DNA of 64,000 nt, taken from an uncultured Sedimentitalea sp. Its GTDB lineage: Bacteria; Pseudomonadota; Alphaproteobacteria; Rhodobacterales; Rhodobacteraceae. The notes beneath the pieces are model-generated. The model had not been told where the DNA came from. It was given only the letters and a program-made list of their open reading frames with translations, and made no database searches. The position numbers and the translations under genes were made by a program. Below are positions 45,893 to 53,972 of this stretch, piece after piece (the stretch's first letter is position 1; each line of letters begins with the position of its first letter). The stretch covers positions 62,001 through 126,000 of the forward strand of contig CANNGH010000005.1 in the NCBI GenBank assembly GCA_947504115.1, in the 5' to 3' direction.

Positions 45893-46585
45893 ATGAGTGC
45901 GACCATGAAAATAGGCATATTGCAAACCGGACGCGCGCCGGACGAACTGATCGAGACGCTGGGCGATTACGACACCATGTTCCACCATCTGCTGGAGGGG
46001 CACGGCTTCGCGTTTCAGACCTGGCCGGTGCTGGACATGGAATTTCCCGACGGCCCCGATGATGCCGATGGCTGGCTGATCACCGGCTCGAAATTCGGCG
46101 CCTACGAGGATCACCCGTGGATTCCCCCGCTCGAGGCGTTGATCCGCGAGATAAAGGCCAGCGGCAAGCCCCTGATCGGCGTCTGTTTCGGCCATCAGAT
46201 CATCGCGCAGGCTTTGGGCGGCAAGGTCGAGAAATTTTCCGGCGGCTGGGCGGTGGGGCGCACCGAATACGAAATGGACGGCAAATGCCTTGCTCTGAAT
46301 GCCTGGCATCAGGACCAGATAACGCGCCTGCCCGATGGCGCGACCGTGATCGGCCATAACGCGTTCAGCCCCTATTCCATGCTGGCTTACGGCGATTCCA
46401 TCCTGTCGATGCAGCCGCATCCCGAATTCGGCGACGGCTTTATCGATGGGTTGATCCGGACACGGGGGCCGGGCGTGGTGCCGGATGCGCAATTGCGAGC
46501 AGCCGCAGCGCAACTGGGCAAGGACAACGACAATTCCCGCATGGCCGCAATCATGGCCGGCTTTTTCAAGAAAGAGAGACAGTGA
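45893..46585 (+). CDS. Class I glutamine amidotransferase domain protein
   Basis: A 230-residue GATase with the nucleophile C98 in GVCFGHQIIAQALGG and a catalytic His-Pro-Glu in MQPHPEFGDG. It resembles the GMP-synthase-like stand-alone group, not the C26 family of E. coli PuuD, though it may do the same kind of job: hydrolysing a gamma-glutamyl amide. Start at 45893 or at ATG 45905. Its stop overlaps the start of the next ligase (TGATG). Confidence 0.85.
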   Translation: MSATMKIGILQTGRAPDELIETLGDYDTMFHHLLEGHGFAFQTWPVLDMEFPDGPDDADGWLITGSKFGAYEDHPWIPPLEALIREIKASGKPLIGVCFGHQIIAQALGGKVEKFSGGWAVGRTEYEMDGKCLALNAWHQDQITRLPDGATVIGHNAFSPYSMLAYGDSILSMQPHPEFGDGFIDGLIRTRGPGVVPDAQLRAAAAQLGKDNDNSRMAAIMAGFFKKERQ

Positions 46586-47952
46586 TGTCCGACACAGCGG
46601 ACTGGATCGACACCCTCCCCCCGGCTGCCCGCGCCTATCTGGAGGGGCGTCGTCTGGACGAGGTCGAATGCATCATCTCGGACCTGCCCGGTATCGCGCG
46701 CGGCAAGGCGGTGCCGGCCAGCAAGTTCATGCGCCAGGACTATTTCCATCTGCCCGACAGCATCTTTTTCCAGACCATCACCGGCGATTGGGGCGAAGCG
46801 GCGGGCGAGGAAGGGTTCATCGAACGCGACATGATCCTGAAACCCGACATGAGCACGGCGACCGCCGCGCCCTGGACCGGGGACTGGACGCTGCAGGTGA
46901 TCCACGACGCCTATGACCGCAAGGACCGGCGGATCGAATACGCGCCGCGCAACGTGCTGAAACGCGTCGTCGATCTTTATCGCGCGCAGGGCTGGAAGCC
47001 GGTCGTGGCGCCGGAGATGGAATTCTTTCTGGTCGCGCGCAATATCGACCCCGCCAAGAACATCGAACCGATGATGGGCCGCTCGGGGCGTCCGGCGGCG
47101 GCGCGGCAGGCTTATTCGATGACGGCGGTGGACGAATTCGGCCCCGTGATCGACGACATCTATGATTTCGCCGAGGCGCAGGGTTTCGAGATCGACGGGA
47201 TCACGCAGGAGGGCGGCGCCGGGCAATTGGAAATCAACCTGCGCCATGGCGATCCGGTCAAGCTGGCCGACGAGGTGTTCTATTTCAAACGCCTGATCCG
47301 CGAGGCCGCGCTGCGCCATGATTGCTTTGCCACGTTCATGGCCAAGCCCATCGCGGACGAGCCGGGCAGCGCGATGCATATCCACCACTCGATTCTGGAG
47401 ATGGAAACCGGGCGCAACCTGTTTTCCGGCCCACACGGCGGCGAGACGGACGCGTTTTTCCACTTCATCGCCGGATTGCAGAACCACCTTCCCAGCGCGA
47501 TCGCGGTGCTGGCGCCTTATGTTAATTCGTATCGCCGCTATGTGAAGGATCAGGCCGCGCCGATCAATCTGGAATGGGGCCGCGACAACCGCACCACCGG
47601 CATCCGCATCCCGATCTCGGACCCCGGATCCCGGCGGATCGAGAACCGGCTGGCGGGCATGGATTGCAACCCGTATCTGGGCATCGCGGCGAGCCTCGCT
47701 TGCGGCTACATGGGCCTGATGGAGGAAAAGCGCCCCGCCGCACAATTCCGCGGCGACGCCTATTCCGGCGAGGGCGACATCCCGCGTGTTCTGGGCGAGG
47801 CGCTGGATCTGTTCGACGATGCGCCGGACTTGCACGAGGTTCTGGGGCCGGATTTCGCCCGGGTCTATTCCATCGTCAAACGGACGGAATATGACGAGTT
47901 CCTGCAGGTCATTTCCCCTTGGGAGCGGGAGCATCTGTTGCTGAACGTGTAA
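46585..47952 (+). CDS. Glutamine-synthetase-like gamma-glutamyl ligase (second copy)
   Basis: A 455-residue PuuA-like ligase. Conserved residues include E144 and E146 (PEMEFF), GGAGQLEINLRHGD, the histidine in GSAMHIHHSI and the arginine in WGRDNRTTGIRIP. The N-terminal DLPGIARGKAVPASKF is the usual PuuA opening. The ATG shares one base with the amidotransferase stop, so both are translated together. Having two ligases suggests two amine substrates or a two-part enzyme. Confidence 0.88.
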   Translation: MSDTADWIDTLPPAARAYLEGRRLDEVECIISDLPGIARGKAVPASKFMRQDYFHLPDSIFFQTITGDWGEAAGEEGFIERDMILKPDMSTATAAPWTGDWTLQVIHDAYDRKDRRIEYAPRNVLKRVVDLYRAQGWKPVVAPEMEFFLVARNIDPAKNIEPMMGRSGRPAAARQAYSMTAVDEFGPVIDDIYDFAEAQGFEIDGITQEGGAGQLEINLRHGDPVKLADEVFYFKRLIREAALRHDCFATFMAKPIADEPGSAMHIHHSILEMETGRNLFSGPHGGETDAFFHFIAGLQNHLPSAIAVLAPYVNSYRRYVKDQAAPINLEWGRDNRTTGIRIPISDPGSRRIENRLAGMDCNPYLGIAASLACGYMGLMEEKRPAAQFRGDAYSGEGDIPRVLGEALDLFDDAPDLHEVLGPDFARVYSIVKRTEYDEFLQVISPWEREHLLLNV

Positions 47953-47965
47953 GGCGCGCCACTAC

Positions 47966-47989
47966 CGGTCGCGTGTTTCGGGGCGACCG
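47966..47989 (+). terminator. Weak intra-operon hairpin
   Basis: CGGTCGC (47966-47972) pairs with GCGACCG (47983-47989) over a 10-base loop, 13 bases after the second ligase. There is no T tract, so it is more likely a partial terminator or stability element than a strong stop. Confidence 0.35.
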
Positions 47990-47998
47990 CTGGAATAT

Positions 47999-48026
47999 GG
48001 ATATTTTCAGCCAGAAGAAGACCGGG
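47999..48026 (+). repeat. Dispersed intergenic motif, copy 2 (GGATATTTTC...)
   Basis: GGATATTTTCAGCCAGAAGA followed by AGACCGGG, nearly the same as 5121-5147 (one base gap and few changes). It lies between the second ligase and the FAD oxidoreductase. Confidence 0.4.
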
Positions 48027-48053
48027 CGTGGTGCAAGAAGGTCGGGAGATCGC

Positions 48054-49358
48054 ATGGACTTGCTGTTTTCGAACGACGAACGCGGCGCCCTGCCCGACAG
48101 TTGGTATGCGGCGACCGCCAATCCCGCGCCCCGGTTCGGGCCGCTCGATGGCGACGTGCGCGCGGATGTCTGCGTGGTCGGGGCCGGATATACCGGATTG
48201 TCGGCGGCGCTGCATCTGGCCGAGGCGGGGTTCGACGTGGTGCTGCTCGAGGCGCATCGCGTCGGTTTCGGAGCGTCCGGGCGCAACGGCGGGCAACTGG
48301 GCAGCGGGCAGCGCATGGATCAGGACGATCTGGAACGCCTGATGGGCGCGCCCGAGGCGGACAAGCTGTGGCATCTGGCCGAGGACGCCAAGGCGCTGGT
48401 CAAGCGATTGATCGCGAAGCACGGGATCGACTGCGACCTGAGGCCGGGTGTCGCCCATACCGGATCGAACCGCGCCGAGGTGCGCGCGATCCATGACTAT
48501 GGCGACCATCTGGCCACGCGATATGGCTATGACGAGCAGGAGTTTCTGGACGAGGCGAAGTGTCATGCGCTTTGTCCCTCGCCCGACTACAAGGGCGGGA
48601 TCCTGGATCGGGGCGCGGCGCATCTGCATCCGCTGAACTATGCACTTGGCTTGGGCCGCGCGGTCGCAACGGCGGGCGCGCGGATTTTCGAAATGACGCA
48701 TGTGCGGGGCATCCAGCAAGGCCCGAAGGTTGTGGTGCATACCGATCGGGGCAAGGTGACAGCGGATCATGCAATCCTCGCCTGCAATGGCTATCTGGGG
48801 GGGCTGGCCCCGAAAGTGGCGGCGCGGGTGATGCCGATCAACAACTTCATTGCGGCGACCGAACCCCTGGGCGAGGGGACGGCGCGGGTTTTGACACAGG
48901 ATGTCGCCATCGCCGACAGCAAGTTCGTGGTGAATTATTTTCGCCTCAGCCGCGACGGTCGCCTGCTGTTCGGCGGCGGGGAAAGCTATGGCTACCGTTT
49001 TCCGCGCGATATCGCCGGAGTGGTGCGCCAACCGATGTCTCGGGTTTTTCCGCATCTGCGCGACGTGCGAATCGATTACGCGTGGGGCGGAACGCTCGCC
49101 ATCACCATGCGGCGGATGCCGTTCCTGGCGCGGGTCGCGCCCAACATCCTGTCGGCTTCGGGCTATTCCGGGCATGGCGTGGGCACGGCGACCCATGCCG
49201 GACAATTGATGGCGCGCGCGATCCAGGGCGATGCCGAGGGGTTCGACACGATGGCGGCGGTGCCCGCCCCCGCGTTTCCCGGCGGCCCGGCCTTGCGCAC
49301 GCCGCTGCTGGCCCTGGCGATGAGCTGGTTCGCGCTGCGCGACCGGCTGGGGGTCTGA
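48054..49358 (+). CDS. FAD-dependent amine oxidoreductase (PuuB-like)
   Basis: A 434-residue DAO-fold flavoprotein. The N-terminal dinucleotide motif VVGAGYTGLSAALHLAE is at residues 41-57, followed by the family's GFGASGRNGGQ. The C-terminal GYSGHGVGTATHAGQLMA is typical of PuuB/gamma-glutamylputrescine oxidoreductase, which oxidises the gamma-glutamylated amine to an aldehyde. GGGAG precedes the ATG; a longer frame from 47919 is rejected. No aldehyde dehydrogenase follows inside the window. Confidence 0.88.
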   Translation: MDLLFSNDERGALPDSWYAATANPAPRFGPLDGDVRADVCVVGAGYTGLSAALHLAEAGFDVVLLEAHRVGFGASGRNGGQLGSGQRMDQDDLERLMGAPEADKLWHLAEDAKALVKRLIAKHGIDCDLRPGVAHTGSNRAEVRAIHDYGDHLATRYGYDEQEFLDEAKCHALCPSPDYKGGILDRGAAHLHPLNYALGLGRAVATAGARIFEMTHVRGIQQGPKVVVHTDRGKVTADHAILACNGYLGGLAPKVAARVMPINNFIAATEPLGEGTARVLTQDVAIADSKFVVNYFRLSRDGRLLFGGGESYGYRFPRDIAGVVRQPMSRVFPHLRDVRIDYAWGGTLAITMRRMPFLARVAPNILSASGYSGHGVGTATHAGQLMARAIQGDAEGFDTMAAVPAPAFPGGPALRTPLLALAMSWFALRDRLGV

Positions 49359-49438
49359 CGGAGACGCAGCGGGTTTCGCTTGGCACTGGCGGCACGGTGT
49401 TTTATGTTTTCCACAGGCTGGATTAAGGAAACCGAAAT

Positions 49439-50650
49439 ATGCCGTTGCCGCCCGATGTCCACGATGCCGAACCCATTCCCCCGGCTGCCCGGGCCGCGAT
49501 CGACGAATTGCTGCAATCGGGCGACCTGTTCCGCTATACTGCGCCGCAGGACGCACCGGTGACGCTGCTTGAAGGCGAGTTTGCTGCGATGATCGGCAGC
49601 AAATATGCGCTGGCGGTGTCGTCCTGTTCGGCGGCGTTGTTCCTGTCGCTCAAGGCGCTGGATCTGCCGCGCGATGCGCGTGTTCTGATCCCCGGCTTTA
49701 CCTTCGCCGCGGTGCCGTCATCGGTGCTGCACGCCGAATGTTTGCCGGTGCTGTGCGAGGTGGGCGACGATTACCGCATCGACCTGACGGATTTCGAGGC
49801 AAAGCTCGACGATGTTCGGGCTGTGATCATCAGCCATATGCGCGGCCATACCAGCGACATGGATGCGATCATGGCCCTGTGCGACGCGCGCGGCATTCCG
49901 GTGATCGAGGACGCGGCGCATTCGCTGGGCACCACATGGCATGGGCGCAATATCGGCACCATCGGGCGGATCGGCTGTTTTTCGTTCCAATCCTACAAGA
50001 TGATCAATTCCGGCGAAGGCGGTATCCTGATCACCGACGATGCCGATCTGGTGGCGCGCGCGGTGATCATGTCCGGCGCTTACGAGCATAACTGGGCCAA
50101 GCACAAAGGTCCGCGCGGCGAGAACGTGCCCGATCTGCAACGGGCGTTCGAACGCTGGCAAAACCGGCTTCCGCTCTACAATCTGCGCATGAACAACCTG
50201 TCCGCCGCCGTGATCCGCCCGCAATTGCCGGAACTGGCGCGGCGGGTGCGCGACGGGTTGGCCAATCACGATCACGTTGCCGCCCGGCTGAACGCGGCGG
50301 CGCATTTCGATGTACCCCCGCCGCTGCCGGCGGAGCGGCGCGCGCCGGATTCGATCCAGTTCAACCTGCTGGGTCTGAGCGATGCGCAAACCCGCGCCTT
50401 TGCCGACGCCGCCGGGGCGCGCGGCGTCAAGGTGCAGGTGTTCGGACTGAGTACCGACAACGCGCGCGCCTTCTGGAACTGGCAATTCATCCCCGACCTG
50501 CCCGATCTGCCCCGAACCCGCGCCATGCTGATGCGGGCCTGCGACGTGCGCCTGCCGGTAAGGCTGAGCCGCGCCGAACTGGACCTGATCGCGGATATCC
50601 TGCTGGACGCGATGGCCGAAACGCTGGGTGAACTGCACGCCTTTGGCTGA
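49439..50650 (+). CDS. DegT/DnrJ/EryC1-type PLP aminotransferase
   Basis: A 403-residue PLP enzyme. The cofactor lysine is K187 in SFQSYKMINSGEGG, with the ring-binding D158 in VIEDAAHSLG and the early YALAVSSCSAAL. Such enzymes usually aminate keto-sugars, but some act on small keto acids or aldehydes. No sugar genes are nearby; it is the last gene of the amine block, 80 bases after the oxidoreductase. Its substrate is open. Confidence 0.85.
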   Translation: MPLPPDVHDAEPIPPAARAAIDELLQSGDLFRYTAPQDAPVTLLEGEFAAMIGSKYALAVSSCSAALFLSLKALDLPRDARVLIPGFTFAAVPSSVLHAECLPVLCEVGDDYRIDLTDFEAKLDDVRAVIISHMRGHTSDMDAIMALCDARGIPVIEDAAHSLGTTWHGRNIGTIGRIGCFSFQSYKMINSGEGGILITDDADLVARAVIMSGAYEHNWAKHKGPRGENVPDLQRAFERWQNRLPLYNLRMNNLSAAVIRPQLPELARRVRDGLANHDHVAARLNAAAHFDVPPPLPAERRAPDSIQFNLLGLSDAQTRAFADAAGARGVKVQVFGLSTDNARAFWNWQFIPDLPDLPRTRAMLMRACDVRLPVRLSRAELDLIADILLDAMAETLGELHAFG

Positions 50651-50782
50651 ATCCCGTCAGGGATGGCGGGGTTATAGCGTGCTGCGTTTATCTGGAGTCA
50701 CGTCTTCACGATGACATGAGGCAGCGTTTGCGCAGTAAACGCGCTCATGGCACCGGGTGAAGGGTATTCAACGCAACATGCT

Positions 50783-51337
50783 CTATTCCAGCTTGGACAG
50801 CTTCTTCTGAAGTTCGGCCAACTGCCTCTTGATCTCGGTCAGATTTTCGCCGTTTTCCGGCTCTCCGCCCTGTTCTTGCGGCATATTGGACCAGTTTCCG
50901 GCCAACCCCCCGGTCATTGCCTTCAGAAACGCCTCTTGCTGGGCTTTTATCGCCTCAAAGCCCGGCATCTTGGTCATGGGGTTCATGGCGGTCATGTTCT
51001 CGACCATCTTGGCCTGGTTCTCGCGCAGCATCTCGAACGAACTTTGCAGGAATTGCGGCATCATGCCCCCGCCGGGGATCATGTAGCTGCGTACCAGATC
51101 GTTGAGCACATTGATCGGCAGGACATTTTCGCCCCGGCTTTCATGCTCTGCGATGATTTGAAGAAGATATTGCCGCGTCAGGTCGTCGCCCGATTTCAGA
51201 TCGACGATCTGCACCTCGCGCCCCTCGCGGATGAACCCGGCGATGTCCTCCAGCGTGACGTAATCGCTGGTTTCGGTATTATAAAGCCGACGGCTTGCGT
51301 ATCGTTTGATCAGCAGCGGCTTTTCCTGTTTCGCCAT
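50783..51337 (-). CDS. phaR: Polyhydroxyalkanoate synthesis repressor PhaR
   Basis: A 184-residue protein that binds PHA granules and DNA and represses phasin and synthase genes when polymer is absent. The PHB/PHA accumulation N-terminal domain is LLIKRYASRRLYNTETSDYV, and the following PHB_acc repeat includes MMPQFLQSSFEMLRENQAKM. The C-terminus is a coiled stretch (IKRQLAELQKKLSKLE). The start MAKQEKPLL has GGAGG 7 bases upstream. A near-match to a PhaR site is at 51360, which suggests autoregulation. Confidence 0.94.
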   Translation of the reverse strand: MAKQEKPLLIKRYASRRLYNTETSDYVTLEDIAGFIREGREVQIVDLKSGDDLTRQYLLQIIAEHESRGENVLPINVLNDLVRSYMIPGGGMMPQFLQSSFEMLRENQAKMVENMTAMNPMTKMPGFEAIKAQQEAFLKAMTGGLAGNWSNMPQEQGGEPENGENLTEIKRQLAELQKKLSKLE

Positions 51338-51359
51338 TCGGTGTCCTCCCCGGACGTAG

Positions 51360-51371
51360 TGCATCGCAAAA
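51360..51371 (+). promoter_or_regulatory. Possible PhaR site upstream of phaR
   Basis: TGCATCGCAAAA matches 11 of 12 positions of the reported alphaproteobacterial PhaR consensus TGCRNYGCASMA. It lies 23 bases before the phaR ATG, a place suited to self-repression. Confidence 0.4.
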
Positions 51372-51397
51372 ACTCTATGCGAGCGCAGAACAAAAGA

Positions 51398-51425
51398 AAA
51401 GGGCAGGTCGCGAGACCTGCCCTTT
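51398..51425 (-). terminator. Rho-independent terminator of phaP
   Basis: AAAGGGCAGGTC pairs perfectly with GACCTGCCCTTT (12 bp, GCGA loop). On the minus strand the stem is followed by TTTTCTTTTG. It lies 48 bases after the phasin stop and ahead of phaR, so phasin message ends here and phaR is transcribed separately. Confidence 0.85.
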
Positions 51426-51472
51426 CGCCTATCGGCACCCCTGGGAGGAGGAAGGATGCCGGGTAGGCTACC

Positions 51473-51919
51473 TTACTTCGCGGGGGCCGCTTTCTTTGCA
51501 GCCGACGTCGCGTCGTTGGTGACCTTCTGCATCGCGGCAGTTGCTTCTGCGCTCATGTCCTTGCCGGCAGCCATCATCAGTTCGACGGTGTCCATCTGAA
51601 CCTTCTTGGCGACTTCGGCGAAGGCGGCCATGTTCTCGGCAGCCACTTCGGCCGATGCGGAGGCGAAATCGGTCATCGCCTTGGCATAGTCGGCAGGCTC
51701 GGACTTGGCTTTGGACATTTCGCCCAGTTTGGCCAGCGTGTCCTTGGTCCATTTGTTCGAGATCTCGGCCGACTTGCCAGCGGCTTCGATGGCCACGTGC
51801 GACAGTTTCTCGTTCAGGCTTGCGGTGGATTTGAACACGTCGTCCATCGCACCCGTGTCAACCGGGAAGGAACCCATCATGTCTTTCATGACGGTGGTGA
51901 AATCTTGGTTCTTTGCCAT
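51473..51919 (-). CDS. phaP: Phasin (PHA granule protein)
   Basis: A 148-residue helical protein without signal peptide, of the phasin family that coats PHA granules. Amphipathic alanine-rich helices are seen (LNEKLSHVAIEAAGKSAEIS, AKAMTDFASASAEVAAENMA) and the tail is AAKKAAPAK. Position between phaC and phaR and its own promoter with PhaR sites support the call. Confidence 0.93.
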   Translation of the reverse strand: MAKNQDFTTVMKDMMGSFPVDTGAMDDVFKSTASLNEKLSHVAIEAAGKSAEISNKWTKDTLAKLGEMSKAKSEPADYAKAMTDFASASAEVAAENMAAFAEVAKKVQMDTVELMMAAGKDMSAEATAAMQKVTNDATSAAKKAAPAK

Positions 51920-51976
51920 TGTCTTGGTCCTTTGCTTAACAGTGCGGGGCCAACCCCCGTTTCATCTTCTGAAAGC

Positions 51977-52005
51977 AATATGGACGCTGCACCGCAGCAT
52001 TTCAA
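51977..52005 (-). promoter_or_regulatory. phaP promoter with PhaR operator in the spacer
   Basis: On the minus strand TTGAAA and CATATT are 17 bases apart. The PhaR-type sequence TGCACCGCAGCA (51988-51999 on the plus strand) fills the spacer, and a mirrored 11/12 match lies just upstream (52014-52025). Binding there would block RNA polymerase directly. Confidence 0.65.
51988..51999 (+). promoter_or_regulatory. PhaR operator, full consensus match
   Basis: TGCACCGCAGCA fits all 12 positions of TGCRNYGCASMA. Together with 52014-52025 it forms an inverted repeat (GCTGCACCGCAGCAT against its near complement) directly after the phaC stop, so it may also act as the phaC terminator hairpin. Confidence 0.65.
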
Positions 52006-52013
52006 GGAAAATA

Positions 52014-52025
52014 TGCTGCGGTGCG
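52014..52025 (-). promoter_or_regulatory. PhaR operator, mirrored copy
   Basis: The minus-strand reading CGCACCGCAGCA matches 11 of 12 consensus positions. Its centre is 26 bp from the first site, and it lies just upstream of the phaP -35 element. Confidence 0.55.
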
Positions 52026-52039
52026 GCATTAATTTGGAA

Positions 52040-53857
52040 TTAGCTTTGTTTCCCGTGGCTTGCCTTAACGGCAACATAGGTGCCAGGGGCCGGACACAGC
52101 CGCGGATGGTCCGAATCACCGGTTTCGCGGGCCTCGACCTGCTTGCCCGACCGCTTTGAAAGCCACTTTTCCCAACGCGGCCACCATGAGCCTTTGGTGA
52201 ACTTCGCCGTGTCGAACCAGTCGGGCGCGTCCAGCGACAGGTCGTCGTTGGTGTAATGGCCGTATTTCTTCTTGCTCGGCGGATTCACGATGCCGGCGAT
52301 ATGGCCGGACTGCGAGACGATGAACGTCTTGTCCTTCGACCCCATCTTCTGCACGCCGCTATAGCAGTCCTTCCATGCCGCGATATGATCGGTCTCGCAG
52401 GTGATCGCGCAGAGCGGCACCTCGACCTCCTCCAGTCGCAGGGTATGCCCCATCAACTCATACCCGCCCTCGGCGAATTCGTTGCGCTGGCACAGACCGC
52501 GCAGATATTGATGCGCCATCTTGCCCGGCAGGTTGGACCCGTCGCCGTTCCAGTAGAGCAGATCGAACGCGGGCGGCGTTTCGCCCAGCATGTAGCTGCG
52601 GATCGCCGGCGTATAGACCAGATCGCGCGAACGCAGGAAACTGAAGGTGCGCGCCATGATGTAGGAGCGCAGGATGCCCCTGTCATCGACTTCGGCGTCG
52701 ATCGCATCGATGAAATCGTCGCTGAGGAACGGGGTGAATTCACCGTGATCCGAGAAATCGGTGAGCGCGGTAAAGAAGGTGGCGGATTTTATCGACTTGT
52801 CGCCCTTCTGTTTCAGCAGCGACAGCGTCAGCGCCAGCGTGGTGCCGCCGATGCAATAGCCCACCACGTTGACGTCATCGACGTCGCAGATCGCCTTTAC
52901 CTCGCGCAGGGCGGTCAGGTAGCCCTCTTCGATATAATCTTCGAGTCCCACATCGCTGTAGGTCGAGTCGGGATTGACCCAGCTGACGACGAACAGCGTG
53001 TACCCCTGTTCGGTGATCCATTTGATCAGGCTGTTCTGCGCCTTGAGATCGAGAATGTAGAACTTGTTGATCCAGGGCGGAAAGATCAGCAGCGGCGTTT
53101 CGTGCACGGTATCGGTGACGGGTTTGTACTGGATCAGCTCCATCATGCGATTGCGATAGACCACGTCGCCCGGCGTCGTCGCGATGTTGCCGCCCAGTTC
53201 GAACGCGGTTTCATCGGCAAGACGCACCACCAGTTCGCCGTCATTGGCCTCGAGATCGGCCACGAGGTTCTCCAGCCCCTTGATCAGGGATTCGCCATCG
53301 GTCGCCACCGCCCGCTCCAGCGCGTCGGGATTGGTCGCGAGAAAGTTGGTGGGCGCCATCATGTCGACGATCTGATCCGCGAAATAGGACAGGCGGCGCT
53401 TGTCCGCGACCTCCATGTCATCGACCGACTCGACCGCATCGCGGATCGCGTTCGCATTTATGAGATACTGTTTCTTGATCATGTTGAAATACGGATGCGT
53501 ATCCCAGAGCGGGTTGGCAAAGCGTGCATCGCGCGGCCCCGGATCCTCGGGCGCCTGGAACTGACCCGTGACCAGCGTCTGCTGGACCTCGGCGAAATGC
53601 TTGACCGACTGGCTCCAGTATTCGATCTGCTTTTCCCATATTTTCGAGGGATTCTGCATCGCTTCGGTCCACCAAGCGGTCGCGGCCTTGGCGAACAACT
53701 GCTGATCGGGCGTATCCAGACCATGATGGTGCGATGTCTTGCTGGTCATCACCCCGACAAGACGTTTTGACAACGCCTCGACGCGGGCCATGTTTTCAGT
53801 CAGCCGCTCCATCTGCTCGCCGGAAAGAACCTGCGTCTCGTCATCGGTAGTTGTCAT
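52040..53857 (-). CDS. phaC: Class I PHA synthase
   Basis: A 605-residue polymerase that links 3-hydroxyacyl-CoA units into polyhydroxyalkanoate. The N-terminal PhaC_N domain covers about residues 100-270. The active-site cysteine is C335 in VVGYCIGGTTLA, with the catalytic histidine in SQSGHIAGIVNPP and aspartate in the preceding TDHIAAW region. Length is typical of class I. It is divergent from phaZ, and a PhaR-type site overlaps its predicted -10. Confidence 0.96.
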   Translation of the reverse strand: MTTTDDETQVLSGEQMERLTENMARVEALSKRLVGVMTSKTSHHHGLDTPDQQLFAKAATAWWTEAMQNPSKIWEKQIEYWSQSVKHFAEVQQTLVTGQFQAPEDPGPRDARFANPLWDTHPYFNMIKKQYLINANAIRDAVESVDDMEVADKRRLSYFADQIVDMMAPTNFLATNPDALERAVATDGESLIKGLENLVADLEANDGELVVRLADETAFELGGNIATTPGDVVYRNRMMELIQYKPVTDTVHETPLLIFPPWINKFYILDLKAQNSLIKWITEQGYTLFVVSWVNPDSTYSDVGLEDYIEEGYLTALREVKAICDVDDVNVVGYCIGGTTLALTLSLLKQKGDKSIKSATFFTALTDFSDHGEFTPFLSDDFIDAIDAEVDDRGILRSYIMARTFSFLRSRDLVYTPAIRSYMLGETPPAFDLLYWNGDGSNLPGKMAHQYLRGLCQRNEFAEGGYELMGHTLRLEEVEVPLCAITCETDHIAAWKDCYSGVQKMGSKDKTFIVSQSGHIAGIVNPPSKKKYGHYTNDDLSLDAPDWFDTAKFTKGSWWPRWEKWLSKRSGKQVEARETGDSDHPRLCPAPGTYVAVKASHGKQS

Positions 53858-53887
53858 CTTAATCTTTTCCCCCTAATCTCGTTTCGC

Positions 53888-53899
53888 TGCCACGCAGAA
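53888..53899 (+). promoter_or_regulatory. PhaR-type site at the phaC promoter
   Basis: TGCCACGCAGAA matches 11 of 12 consensus positions and contains CTGC-N3-GCAG. It overlaps the predicted -10 of phaC by three bases. Confidence 0.5.
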
Positions 53900-53924
53900 T
53901 AACGTCGCCGGGTTCGGGAGGCAA
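53897..53924 (-). promoter_or_regulatory. Probable phaC promoter
   Basis: On the minus strand TTGCCT and TTATTC are 16 bases apart, 40 bases before the phaC ATG, which has a GGGGGA ribosome site. The PhaR-type site runs into the -10. Confidence 0.45.
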
Positions 53925-53972
53925 AGCGACGTGAAGTCCGACAGCATCGGACAAAATCAAGGAGACCCGAAT

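Noticed and set aside
43487-46513. 1008-codon open frame on the minus strand
   Set aside because: It lies antisense to two permease/ligase genes with strong motifs and overlaps their whole length. GC-rich genes with strong third-position bias leave long empty antisense frames, and the product has no recognisable domain.
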